Below the pieces are notes generated by a model, which did no database searches, was not told the origin of the DNA, and worked only from the letters and a program-made list of their open reading frames with translations. Shown here one piece after another: positions 23,701 to 30,502 of a DNA stretch of 64,000 nt. The stretch is from Distichodus sexfasciatus (lineage: Eukaryota > Chordata > Actinopteri > Characiformes > Distichodontidae), in assembly GCA_032718565.1 (NCBI GenBank), contig JAVGVS010000012.1:3048450-3112449 (forward strand). The letters are read 5' to 3'. The first letter of the stretch is position 1. Every line of letters begins with the position of its first letter. Position numbers and translations under genes: made by a program.

Positions 23701-26700
23701 CACTGGGTAGTGCATATGGAGTGTTATGTGCCCTATTTGACTTGGTACAACACATGGGATGAGACGTGACTTTTACTTAAAATATTGTGCATTACACATG
23801 AAATGCTCCGCCTTCACATTCACGTTCTCTTGACTTGGCGCTGTGTTAGAAATGTCAGAGTTATATCGTTATTTTTGTGCCAAAATTCTGAGTGCACAGT
23901 GGAATTTTGGTGAGCAAAATATCTCGTCTTTATGCACTGCCTGCGTTCGACTCCACTTTCTTCATTTATCAGTATCTGTATCGGTATCGGCAGATATAAG
24001 GATGAAAAATATCATATATCAGCATCTGCCAATAATTCCCATAGGGTACATCCCTGTAAAACAGTAAGATCTTCTATATTTTTCATGCTTTGTTCTTCTG
24101 TTGATGTGTAATCTAGGGTTAGGCAGTAATGAGGAAAAGGAACATGAGAACACAGTACTCATACCTGATAGTCTTGGCTGCCATGCATATTCTGTATTTG
24201 TTTGCTTTTTATTGCACTATGCAGGTGTTAGAAAAAGGGAGATGGACTGTGGTGGGGGAGTATTCAGGTTTTTGAAAGTGAAAGTCATTGTGAACACATC
24301 ACAGCACACAGTGCACCACAACTAAATGTGACCTTTGCATTTGACCCATCCATGAAGGAGCACTGGGTAGCTGACATGGACAGCACCCAGGGAGCAGTGC
24401 TTGGGGACGGTGCCTTGCTGATGAGTACCTCAACGGTGCCATTTACCAGTCTGGGATTCGTCTGTGACCTTCTGATTACGGGGTGAACGTCCTAAAAGTT
24501 ATGCTACCAAGGCATTTACTGCAAATATCTACACCATCTCTCAAGCTTCTGAAGAAGTAGTTGGTGTATAATCCCTATATTTACAAATTGACATTTACAG
24601 CAGCAAACAAAACATTTCAGAAGTTCAGTTTCGTGGGAGATATGAAGATTTAAATCTTCCAAGTCAGCCTAAAGTATGCAAACAAGCATGATAAGCTCTA
24701 GTCTGCTTGCTGCATCAAGTGTGGATCTGCCTTCAGTCTCTAACTGTATTCCTGTCAGCTGCTTTTAAGAGGTAGGTGTTTCTAAAAAAAAAAAAGGTCC
24801 AGGAATTCGTCCAACAACCACATCAGCCGGGTACAGAGAAGAACGTCAGTTGCTTGACCCCACATCACTTACCCACTGACCCTGTACACCCACATTCTCT
24901 CCCCTCTCACAGGTTGAGGCTCTGTAGGTCACTACGCCTCACTCTCACGCCAGAGCCAAGTGATTAGTTTTGACATGAGTACAGAAATGTCTGGAGGAGA
25001 GGAGAGGAGAGGGAGAAAATAAAATAAGGACTTCTGAGCTAGTTCTCTGTGTCATTTGATTTCAGAACAAGGTTCACTGAAACAATTAGTACTGAACCTA
25101 AAATACATTTACATTTACAGCATTTAGCAGACGCTCTTATCCAGAGCGACTTACATTTCCTAACTTCTGGGACAATTCCCCTGAGAGCAACTTAGGGTTA
25201 AGGGTCTTGCTCAGGGACCCAATGTTGGTAACGCCAGAGGTCGGATTCGAACCCAGAACCTCTGGGTCCAAAGGCGAGTGTCCTGCCACTAGGCCACCAA
25301 CACCCAAAATAAATCTGCTTTCGGCATATAGCTTTAAAATATTTATAAAAAATTAAAGCACACAGTGCATCACGGCAAAATTTGACCCATACGTGAATGA
25401 GCAGTGGGCAGCTGACATGGGCAGTGCTTGGGGACAGTATCTTACTCATGAGTACCTCGGTGGTACCTTTACTGGTGCAGGACTTGAACCACTGACCCTC
25501 TGATCACAGAGTCAACTCCCTAACCGTTATGCTGCCTTGCCCCTAATGGGTAGGTAGAAATAAGACTAGTCAAAGTCAGAGTAAACTTTGTCATCTCTGC
25601 TGATTACTGTACAAGTAAACAGAGAGACGAGACGACGTGGCTCCAGCTTTAACAGTGCAAACAACAAGGAACAAATAAGCCAGATAGAATAAACTATATA
25701 TATAAATAGAATATAAAATATACACTTTAAACTAGAAGCTACAGCTTTAAATAAACTGAAAATAACAGTATAACACTATTTTTTGCTTTCTCAGTACTGA
25801 CATATTTTTGCAAAGCCACAAAATGGTGCACATCTCAGGTTTCCCAATCTTTATAGGGAATCAGTCGTGTCCGCACAAATACCTAAAAGACCAAAAGAAA
25901 ATCTTTCATTTCAAATAAAAGCTGGACCTTTTCCATAAAAATGTTTTTCTTTTAAAGGACAGCATCTCACACACACAAATATGTCCACACAAAGCCGCAA
26001 AAATCTGACAAATGTCCAGTTTCCTTGACTTTTAGGGTTCACCCTGGTCCTCGGAACCACAAAAAACCACACACACATTAAATAGCGTATGATGGGTGGA
26101 CTGACCCAATATTTATGTTAGAGTATTGTCCTCCTCAGTCTGAATTTATAGTGTGGTTGCTTGAGTTGTTGCACTTCTTAAGAAAACCTAAATTCAACTT
26201 TAAACGATTGCTGACCCCTAGAGGTAGACAATGTTTTTGTGTATGCATGAGCGTGAGTGAGTCTTGTTGCATTGTGGATGAGGCGTTAATCGTTTGGTTG
26301 TGCAGTATTTTGCCAGGTGTAAGTGTTGTTGTGTGTTGTTGAACTGTAGGAGGTGGTGGCTCACTGGATAGCGGAGTGTCGCATCGCCATCGAACAGACA
26401 CGTCTCCTGGCTCTCCACGCAGCACACACACTGGACACGCAGGGCAACAAGGCAGCCAGGAAACAGGTTAACGCATAAACACACACACACACTTTGGGCT
26501 GTGAGTCATTTGAGTGGAATTGACCTGATGCCCAAAATGTGGTCAGATTTTCTCAAATCTCTTCAGACAGCCTGATGTTAACTCCACCCAAACACACACC
26601 CAAACACACACACACACCTACCTCACATTCCTTCCTGTCTTCCATTACTGTTCTAGCGGGGGACGTTTGCCCACAATGGCATTTCCCTACCTTAGTGATT

Positions 26701-28571
26701 GTTTGGCCATGTCATCCTACTGGGCGTAGCCATGGAAACACGACATCTGGCTTGCACAGTATAGTGTCTTTGCCTGTGTGTGTCTTTGTGTGTGTGTGTG
26801 TCTTTGTGTGTGTGTGTGTGCATGTGAGAAAGAGAAAGCAGGACGTTGATTCCATTACTGACAGCCTGCCGCAGTTTCTCCACTACTGAACACACACACA
26901 CACACCTCTTACCGTCACTTGCTGAAAGCACTGTGATGCCACAGAGAAAGGCCAGACCCTTACACAATTCCAGCAGGGAATACACATGTGCACACACACA
27001 CACATGCACACACACCCAGGAACAAGCAACACTGCTTATCACACTGCATTAACAGACGCATACACTCACACTTTCCTTCCTGCTTTTTCACACACACTCT
27101 TTTATGCATAAAACTAACACGCTACAAAAATATAGCAAGTCAATAGATCTTGAGTGTTTAGGAGAATAAATTCTGTATTTCTCATGTTTGGATTGTGATA
27201 AAATGATTCTCTGGCATGTTGCACTTGAAGTTATTTTGGCATTTGTCCCCTCGCGCCTGGTCCAGATCGCCATGATAAAGGTGGTAGCGGGCAGGATGGC
27301 AGCCAAGGTGGTGGACCGTGCCATCCAGGTGCATGGGGGAAGCGGAGTGTCTGATGACTTCCCACTCGCTCAGATGTGAGTAGGACGACACACACACACG
27401 TTACACATAACACACCTCCACACGTAGGGGCAGCTGGTGGCATAACGGTAGGGTCTTCGCCCCGTGATCAGAAGGTCACAGGTTCGAATCCAGGGCCGGT
27501 AAAGCAAGGTACCGTCCCCGAGCACTGCTCCCCGGGTGCTTGTTAGCTGCCCACTGCTCCCTTATGGATGGGTTAAATGCAGAGCTCACATTTGGTTGTG
27601 GTGCACTGTGTGCTGTGCTGTGGTGTGTTCACAACGACAAATAATCACTCACTAGAAATCACGCACATGGAGTATTTGTAATAACTAGATGAATAATAAC
27701 ATCATTAGATGAATGCCACTGATCCTTCTTTTAATGACTTAAGTAAAACTTGACACAACATTAAATAACTAAAATATATAGCAATATTAAATAAACTGTA
27801 TTTTCACATACTCGTTATGATAGATTTGAACCTAAAATACAAGATTCCTGTTTAAAAGGTCATTCAAATGAGGTTAATGATTTCTAACCTCTGTTAAATA
27901 CCAGGGTTATGAACATTAAGTGCTGGTTTCTTGCTCATGGATTAAACCTAGTCATGGATTAAGTTGTAGTACCAATGGAGCTTTACCATTCAAACTCAAA
28001 ACTAGTCTAGGACTAGGCTTAATCCTCGACCGGGAAATTGGCCCTTAAAGTTTTGTGATGGACTTAGTGTTGATAAGTCTTTGAATCAGCAGATTTGAGT
28101 TTTTTATGACATCAAAATCACAATAAAAACAACATTGATGCAAAACCTCGTTATATTCATAATTCCTTTAACCTCTAGTTAATAGGTTATTAAGGCTTGT
28201 GCTTTGTTACTGTCCATCTCAGACATCTGTCTAATTCTAATGGGAATCATTCAAGTGGGAGAATCTGTACAGTTTATTATTGGCACCAAGAAGTGTCTTT
28301 ATTTGAAAAATTACAGTAATTAGATATATTTTACAGTTGAAATTTGTATTCAGTCATAATTAGGGTATCTCTACCAAGTGCTGTGTGTTCAGATGTGTTT
28401 GCCACTTTGTACAGCGGTGTGTGTGTGTGTGTGTGTGTGTGCGTGTGCGTGTGTAGGTATGCATACGCACGGACGCTGCGTATAGCTGACGGCCCTGACG
28501 AGGTCCACCTCTCCTCCATCGCCCAAATGGAACTTAGGGATCAGTTTAGACGAGCAACAGCCAAACTCTAA
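7885..28571 (+). CDS. acad11: acad11, 3' part (7 spliced coding exons): acyl-CoA dehydrogenase family member 11
   Basis: Seven exons join without frame conflict to give the middle and C-terminal part of an acyl-CoA dehydrogenase. Recognisable blocks in order are GNPQCKIAIV, HSMILVPMDTPGVK, FGQDAIHGGHFEVHF, GEGRGFEIAQGRLGPGR, VVAHWIAECRIAIEQ, IQVHGGSGVS and ADGPDEVHLSSIAQMELRDQ. These blocks match vertebrate ACAD11 better than ACAD10, especially GAGNPxCKIAIV and VVAHWIAE. Known of the family: an N-terminal aminoglycoside-phosphotransferase-like kinase domain fused to a FAD-dependent ACAD domain, associated with mitochondria or peroxisomes and recently linked to 4-hydroxyacyl-CoA breakdown. The kinase part and the first ACAD exons are not visible and presumably lie upstream. 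Introns are 14.2 kb, 0.24 kb, 0.35 kb, 3.3 kb, 0.8 kb and 1.1 kb. The protein ends in AKL, a possible peroxisomal targeting tripeptide. Confidence 0.93.
8158..8382 (-). mobile_element. SINE family 2 copy
   Basis: AGTGCACCACAACAAACTGT, TTTGACCCATCCGTGAAGTA, CTCATGAGTACCTCAGTGGT and TTAACTGCTACACTACC mark a nearly full minus-strand copy. A V-SINE fragment abuts its right end. Confidence 0.8.
8384..8493 (-). mobile_element. V-SINE/HE1-like fragment next to the LINE
   Basis: CATTTACATTTACACAATTT, GTTGGGTTAAGGGGCTTGCT and GGTAGTGCTGGAGGTAGGAT correspond to the 3' two thirds of the family in minus orientation. Its tRNA-like head is cut off at the CT-rich tract. Confidence 0.7.
8503..8578. repeat. 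CT-rich tract at the LINE 5' junction
   Basis: This tract reads TCATCTCTCTCTGTTTCTGT and continues through CTTGCTCTGTCTCTCC to CACTCCCC, then CT repeats up to TTGTCGCTCCGTC. It is base-for-base the same over about 58 bp as the units in the downstream array, so it looks like the 5' half of the same target array. Confidence 0.8.
8582..9933 (+). pseudogene. LINE ORF1, broken (RRM-like plus CCHC nucleic-acid-binding protein)
   Basis: The frame reads HGIRCVTQAGVSVEDVLLQ, then a block with SRMNKAVVVFLKDERMVNRL and TKVTISNVPPFIPNAEIERK, which resembles ORF1 of Tx1-like fish elements. A TGA at 8954-8956 replaces an expected Arg codon (CGA to TGA, typical CpG decay), and the same frame resumes with RQVSMFLKDS. 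A CCHC knuckle CFGCGGFGHIKVAC follows near 9060-9103. A SINE interrupts it at about 9124-9320. Past the SINE comes an acidic stretch (SDISDISDLSQVGQD), then a frameshift near 9735 into DKTYGKKVDVCDFFEDETKF, with a stop at 9931-9933. The role would be RNA binding and particle formation. Confidence 0.82.
9124..9320 (+). mobile_element. tRNA-derived SINE (V-SINE/HE1-like) nested in LINE ORF1
   Basis: It starts TTGGGTGGTCTAGTGGTAG and has a B-box-like GGTTCGAATCC. The middle is GGTCCTTGAGCAAGATCCTT, and it ends GTCGCTCTGGATAAGAG then CTGTAAATGTAAAT. It interrupts ORF1 just after the CCHC knuckle, so it arrived after the LINE. The family name is from memory. Confidence 0.88.
10032..13772 (+). pseudogene. 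LINE ORF2, broken (endonuclease-reverse transcriptase)
   Basis: It starts at ATG 10032 with MEVLQVGSLNINGG. Endonuclease motifs follow: QETH (10143), VYAPN, GGDWNC, RLDRIYIS and SDHHMV (10662). About 20-25 residues normally found between LVDLISG and ARLDRIYI are absent. A frameshift near 10780 and a TAA at 10961-10963 break the linker. The RT frame runs to 13209 with GQVPGLDGLPAEFYK, LDQEKAFDRV, GIRQGCPLSG and catalytic YADD at 12034-12045. Another frameshift near 13110-13135 leads to the C-terminal part (to 13772), with the zinc motif CPFCGLEESIDHLFITC from 13419. The protein would nick target DNA and prime reverse transcription there; as it stands it cannot. Confidence 0.9.
13950..15015. 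repeat. CT-rich satellite/microsatellite array
   Basis: About 1.06 kb of nearly pure pyrimidine on the plus strand. Runs of CT alternate with copies of a more complex unit, TCATCTCTCTCTGTTTCTGT... plus CTTGCTCTGTCTCTCC and CTTCCCTCACTCCCC, at about 14058, 14488, 14692, 14818 and (degenerate) 14917. The same unit occurs at 8503-8565 upstream of the LINE. Long open frames here (a 414-residue Ser-Leu frame and an Arg-Glu frame on the other strand) are artefacts of the repeat. Confidence 0.95.
15920..16538. mobile_element. hAT-like non-autonomous DNA transposon with 8-bp TSD
   Basis: The ends are TAGAGCTGGGCGATA and TATCGCCCAGTACTA, an imperfect terminal inverted repeat. Both flanks carry ATATGAAG (15912-15919 and 16539-16546). 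At 619 bp with no open frame it is a deletion derivative. An 8-bp duplication is typical of the hAT superfamily. Confidence 0.85.
16635..16770. repeat. dispersed teleost repeat fragment
   Basis: CAGAATCAGATTCAGTTTTA, CCAAGTACAGTGTCACATAC and AAGGAACTTGCTG resemble a repeat widely seen in fish genomes. I could not assign its class. Confidence 0.5.
17183..18176. mobile_element. hAT-like element with 8-bp TSD and transposase remnant
   Basis: The left end CAGTGTTGGGAGTAATGCAT pairs with the right end CAAGTAACTTGCACAACACTG. TTGAGCAT flanks both sides (17175-17182 and 18177-18184). Between about 17405 and 17570 a frame can be followed as KWTFVHYFEFVRDKDKKNVL then LCPNPEELSTPRNSTSNFEK, which looks like a decayed BED zinc finger of a hAT transposase. 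The rest of the transposase is gone. A (CAAA)n tract sits at 17771-17812. Confidence 0.85.
18595..19667. mobile_element. hAT-like element encoding a BED-finger fragment
   Basis: The left end CAGGGTATCCGCAGATCCTT and the right end GGTTTAAGG... in reverse (CTTAAACCTGCAGATACTTG) form an imperfect inverted repeat. Both end regions contain repeated CTTAAA/TCTTAAAAAG motifs. A TTAAAT flank occurs on both sides, though the duplication is imperfect. It carries the open frame 18904-19371. Confidence 0.72.
18904..19371 (+). pseudogene. BED zinc-finger transposase N-terminus (truncated)
   Basis: The frame starts MWKCKFNVNWMENPTFATWL and continues KPVPGNSCEARCTLCKKLLK, then a pattern C-x2-C...H-x4-H (CTLC ... 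HMHSEKHK). That suits a BED-type DNA-binding finger of a hAT-related protein. It stops after 156 residues with no catalytic domain. I started it at the Met nearest the conserved block; the open frame itself extends upstream. Confidence 0.62.
19668..20888. other. intron stretch without recognisable features
   Basis: Only a GT microsatellite at 20108-20137 stands out. The small open frames here show neither domains nor splice sites. Confidence 0.6.
20987..22019. mobile_element. hAT-like insertion with 8-bp TSD CTGAGCAA
   Basis: CTGAGCAA occurs at 20979-20986 and again at 22020-22027. The ends carry related ATGCATCGTGAT / ATTGTGATGCATGGTGATAT motifs in inverted relation, although the outermost bases are poorly matched. 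It contains another dispersed repeat (about 21150-21880: CTGATGGCTCGTGGGGAAAA, CTCAGTCTGGTGGATCGGGC) common in fish. Confidence 0.75.
21130..21345. repeat. dispersed repeat, related to 25555-25745
   Basis: CAAAGTAAACATTGTCATCT, ACGGAGAGACGAGAGAACGT and GGTTCCAGCTTCCACAGT match the second copy at 25555 closely. The class is unknown to me. Confidence 0.6.
22152..22237 (+). CDS. acad11: acad11 exon b
   Basis: This 86-nt exon lies between acceptor TGTGTTTCAG and donor GTGAGC. It encodes HGLHSMILVPMDTPGVKK followed by IRPLTVFGQD. The first base completes the Arg codon left open by exon a, and the last base opens the Asp codon finished by exon c. The block is part of the ACAD middle domain. The upstream intron is 14.2 kb and filled with transposons; a SINE remnant ends only about 55 bp before this exon. 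Confidence 0.93.
22475..22546 (+). CDS. acad11: acad11 exon c
   Basis: This 72-nt exon follows acceptor TTCATCTGCACAG and precedes donor GTGAGA. It encodes AIHGGHFEVHFDSVRVPASN and then ILL, with split Asp and Gly codons at its two ends. The phrase HFEVHFDSVRVPASNILLG is the typical end of the ACAD middle domain, leading into the C-terminal helical bundle. Confidence 0.93.
22894..23048 (+). CDS. acad11: acad11 exon d
   Basis: This 155-nt exon follows acceptor GTGTTTGCAG and precedes donor GTAAGTG. It encodes the (G)EGRGFEIAQGRLGPGRLHH segment, then CMRAVGLAEWALELLCQRSN and ARRTFGKKLYHH. This starts the C-terminal alpha-helical domain; the R-x-x-FGK region is near the FAD/dimer interface in known ACAD structures. 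It ends in phase 0. Confidence 0.94.
23255..24059. mobile_element. non-autonomous DNA element with ~8-bp TSD
   Basis: TACAGTAA at 23247-23254 and AACAGTAA at 24060-24067 flank an 805-bp segment. It starts TAGGGCCGCACGGTAAT and ends with TATCGGCAGATATAAGGATG ... GGTACATCCCTGTAA. TATCGG-type motifs at both ends and the related CAAAATCTCTTGTCTTTATG / CAAAATATCTCGTCTTTATG phrases inside point to a hAT-type deletion derivative. Confidence 0.65.
24277..24513 (-). mobile_element. SINE family 2, nearly complete
   Basis: GTCATTGTGAACACATCACA, GTGCACCACAACTAAATGTG, TTTGACCCATCCATGAAGGA, GAGTACCTCAACGGTGCC and GTTATGCTACCAAGGC on the plus strand. It serves as a reference for the interrupted copy at 2031. 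Confidence 0.85.
25106..25306 (-). mobile_element. V-SINE/HE1-like SINE, intact
   Basis: A full copy: TTTACATTTACAGCATTTAG, CTCTTATCCAGAGCGACTTA, GGTCGGATTCGAACCCAGAA (B box) and CCACTAGGCCACCAACACCC. It is among the best preserved in the window, so probably young. Confidence 0.92.
25352..25543 (-). mobile_element. SINE family 2 copy
   Basis: AGCACACAGTGCATCACGGC, CTCATGAGTACCTCGGTGGT, CTTGAACCACTGACCCTCTG and CCGTTATGCTGCCTTGCCCC. It sits 45 bp from the preceding V-SINE. Confidence 0.85.
25555..25745. repeat. dispersed repeat, related to 21130-21345
   Basis: CAAAGTCAGAGTAAACTTTG, CAGAGAGACGAGACGACGTG and GCTCCAGCTTTAACAGTGCA. It has an AT-rich tail (ATATATATAAATAG). Confidence 0.6.
26350..26466 (+). 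CDS. acad11: acad11 exon e
   Basis: This 117-nt, phase 0/0 exon follows acceptor TTGAACTGTAG and precedes donor GTTAAC. It encodes 39 residues beginning EVVAHWIAECRIAIEQTRLL and ending GNKAARKQ. EVVAHWIAE is a close match to ACAD11. The donor GTTAACG is weak compared with the other donors of this gene. Confidence 0.92.
27266..27375 (+). CDS. acad11: acad11 exon f
   Basis: This 110-nt exon follows acceptor CGCCTGGTCCAG and precedes donor GTGAGTAG. It encodes IAMIKVVAGRMAAKVVDRAI and then QVHGGSGVSDDFPLAQ, plus two bases of the next codon. IQVHGGSGVS corresponds to the Q-x-x-G-G-x-G FAD-binding signature near the end of ACADs. Confidence 0.93.
27424..27655 (+). mobile_element. SINE family 2, complete plus-strand copy
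   Basis: It starts AGGGGCAGCTGGTGGCATAA, has a clear GGTTCGAATCC B box, and continues GGTAAAGCAAGGTACCGTCC. It ends GTGCACTGTGTGCTGTGCTG then CAAATAATCACTCAC. It lies only about 48 bp after acad11 exon f. Confidence 0.88.
27905..28055. mobile_element. short palindromic MITE
   Basis: The arms GGATTAAACCTAGTCATGGA and TCTAGGACTAGGCTTAATCC are inverted, around ACCAATGGAGCTTTACCATT. A second copy is at 59274-59400. Confidence 0.6.
28415..28455. repeat. GT microsatellite before the last acad11 acceptor
   Basis: (GT)n from 28417 to about 28440, then GCGTGTGCGTGTGTAG. It takes the place of the usual pyrimidine tract of the acceptor at 28455-28456. Confidence 0.9.
28457..28571 (+). CDS. acad11: acad11 terminal exon g with stop
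   Basis: This exon encodes (M)YAYARTLRIADGPDEVHLSS, then IAQMELRDQFRRATAKL, and stops with TAA at 28569-28571. The Asp of ADGPDEVH occupies, by my alignment, the place of the catalytic Glu in EGTxQIQ of other ACADs; this is inference. The acceptor is unusual: the bases before GTGTAG are a GT repeat (28417-28454) with no pyrimidine tract, and another AG lies upstream at 28413-28414 in a compatible frame. The C-terminus AKL could act as a PTS1 signal. Confidence 0.9.
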
Positions 28572-28865
28572 ACTAGAGTCTGTCCATCACCACTAGTGCC
28601 AACATCAACCAAATAACGATCTCTTCCAGTGATGTGTAAATTCAAATTAAAAATCTCTATCAATTCAGCGTATAAGCTGACCTTCATCAAAGATGAATTA
28701 AGGCATATTTTCATGTTTTAGGAGACTTCTGATAAACGTTTGATCTTCTTGTTGATTCACGAGCTGCAGGTTTTTATTGCTCGCTCTCACTTGGTTGTGA
28801 CACAACTCTCATAAAAATCACACTAAACTCAGTACAGTGGTTTACATAACCAGAAATATTCTGAT

Positions 28866-28871
28866 AATAAA
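28866..28871 (+). terminator. candidate polyadenylation signal of acad11
   Basis: The first AATAAA after the acad11 stop codon lies about 295 bases downstream of it. A second AATAAA-like site (ATAAATAAATA) is near 29050. Either would give a short 3' UTR that ends before the convergent minus-strand gene. Confidence 0.45.
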
Positions 28872-29136
28872 ACTCCAGATTAGCCTCTAAGGCAAAGCTT
28901 CATGGGTAATTACAGTGTTGAGTCTTGGTGGTATTTTGCTACTGCAAAACAGCAACACTGATAAAGTGCTGAATAATGTTACATGATATAAAAGTCATTT
29001 TTGTATTAATGTATGTCAAGTTTCATTATAACATGCTGATCACGTGAAACATATAAATAAATATTTAGGTACTTTTGATTGTAACAGTTGCTTTTAGAGT
29101 ATAATTATCTCATTAAAATGGTTGCCCTCAGTCTGT

Positions 29137-29185
29137 GTGTGTGTTGTGTGTGTTGTGTGTGTTGTGTGTGTGTGTGTGTGTGTTC
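29137..29185. repeat. GT microsatellite between the convergent genes
   Basis: GTGTTGTGTGTGTTGTGTGT and longer pure GT. A TC-rich stretch and (CA)n at 29338-29358 follow. No gene is seen between 28600 and 29660. Confidence 0.8.
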
Positions 29186-29337
29186 ATGTGTGTGTAATTA
29201 AAGGACACAAGCACATTCCAGTAACCTCCTCCTGTCATTCTGTACTCACATTTCCTTTTCAAGTCCCTCTATTTCTCTCAATCTTTCTCTTCCTCTCCCC
29301 TTGCCTTTCTCTCCCTTCACCCTCTCTGTCTCTCTCT

Positions 29338-29613
29338 AACACACACACACACACACAGTCTTGTATTACTATCTTTGTGAGGTCTTTCCATAGACTCCCA
29401 TAATGACTAGATGTATATAACCTTAACCTCAGTAACCAAAAGCACATCTTTTACCTCTTTTAGTTTCTCAAATAAAACAAGCACATTTTCTATAAAGTCA
29501 TTTCTCCTCATGGGGACCTCTCAAATGTCCCCACAAAGCCCAAAAAACAGATAAAAGTGATTTTAGGGGACAAAAAGGTCCCCACAATGCAATAAATACC
29601 TGGCACACACACA
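29338..29613 (+). repeat. CA-flanked dispersed repeat, best copy in the window
   Basis: CTTGTATTACTATCTTTGTG, CATAGACTCCCATAATGAC, CCTTAACCTCAGTAACCAAA, GGGGACCTCTCAAATGTCCC and AAAAAGGTCCCCACAATGC, bracketed by CA repeats. Related copies, all in this orientation, lie near 25797-26078, 32985-33240, 35660-35945, 36770-37010 and 37288-37505. Confidence 0.7.
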
Positions 29614-29668
29614 CAGTTGTTCCCAACTTAAATTAGGATAGATCACTCATAGCTGCAGATTAAAGGAC

Positions 29669-29674
29669 TTTATT
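29669..29674 (-). terminator. candidate polyadenylation signal of the secreted-protein gene
   Basis: TTTATT on the plus strand is AATAAA on the minus strand, about 757 bases after the predicted stop. It lies 1.1 kb from the acad11 stop, so the two transcripts converge without obvious overlap. Confidence 0.35.
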
Positions 29675-30430
29675 ACAAAACTTTCATTAACATTTGTCTC
29701 CAGAGCTTGATATAACGAATTATACAGCAGCAGTATGTGGCTTTAAAATATTTATAATAATATAGGAATTTACACAATATATCCATCTAAGCACTGCATA
29801 TAGAATTCATGGCGAGCATTAGAAAAATAATAGTATAAAAACTTAAGTTAAATATGTGTCTTGGTACAATCTGTTATATATGAATTTTGGGGAGAATATG
29901 AAGATATAAGCAGATCTTTAGTTCTATAATTAGGGATGGAAAAGACCAACTTCAAGGTTTCAGATGTTTTCCAACTACAAGCAAAGATGCTAATGTGGCC
30001 CACAAATATTATGATAACTTTTAGCATAACATTACTTATTATAATTGATCTAAATTATAGTAAATAAAGTCCCAGTTTAGACTCTTACTTGGAGCAAGTC
30101 TCTCAGTCTTACTGCTTCCTGAAGGTGTTCTTTACATCCCTGACCCCGACCAAGTAAAGCCTAGACCATCTTTACTAGAGAAATACAGCGTTATTAGAAT
30201 TGCAGCTCTATATAAGAATAGGCTTTTTTCATCCCTTCCAGTGTCCTGTTAATTATTGCAGATCGAAAGCTTCCAGCTGACTCACAATGATGATGTAATT
30301 ACATTTAAACACATGAAAGCCTATAGGAACGCACCATCATTTAGTTAATTAGTCAGAGATGGAGTTGGGTTTATGTCTCCCAGAGTAAATATCAGCATTT
30401 AGTTTGGAGTAATTCCACATCTCCCCGGTC

Positions 30431-30502
30431 TCATGAGCACAGTATTGCTTTTGGGGTCTTCTTCTTGCGGGCAGCACTTCTCCTCAACCTGTTCTTTGCC
30501 AT
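30431..30502 (-). CDS. secreted-protein gene exon 5 (C-terminus and stop)
   Basis: The acceptor CTTTATTACAG is followed by 23 codons and TGA. The peptide is MAKNRLRRSAARKKKTPK followed by AILCS. The basic RRSAARKKK tract would suit heparin/heparan binding or nuclear targeting (inference). About 760 bases of 3' UTR precede the candidate AATAAA. Confidence 0.6.
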   Translation of the reverse strand: MAKNRLRRSAARKKKTPKAILCS

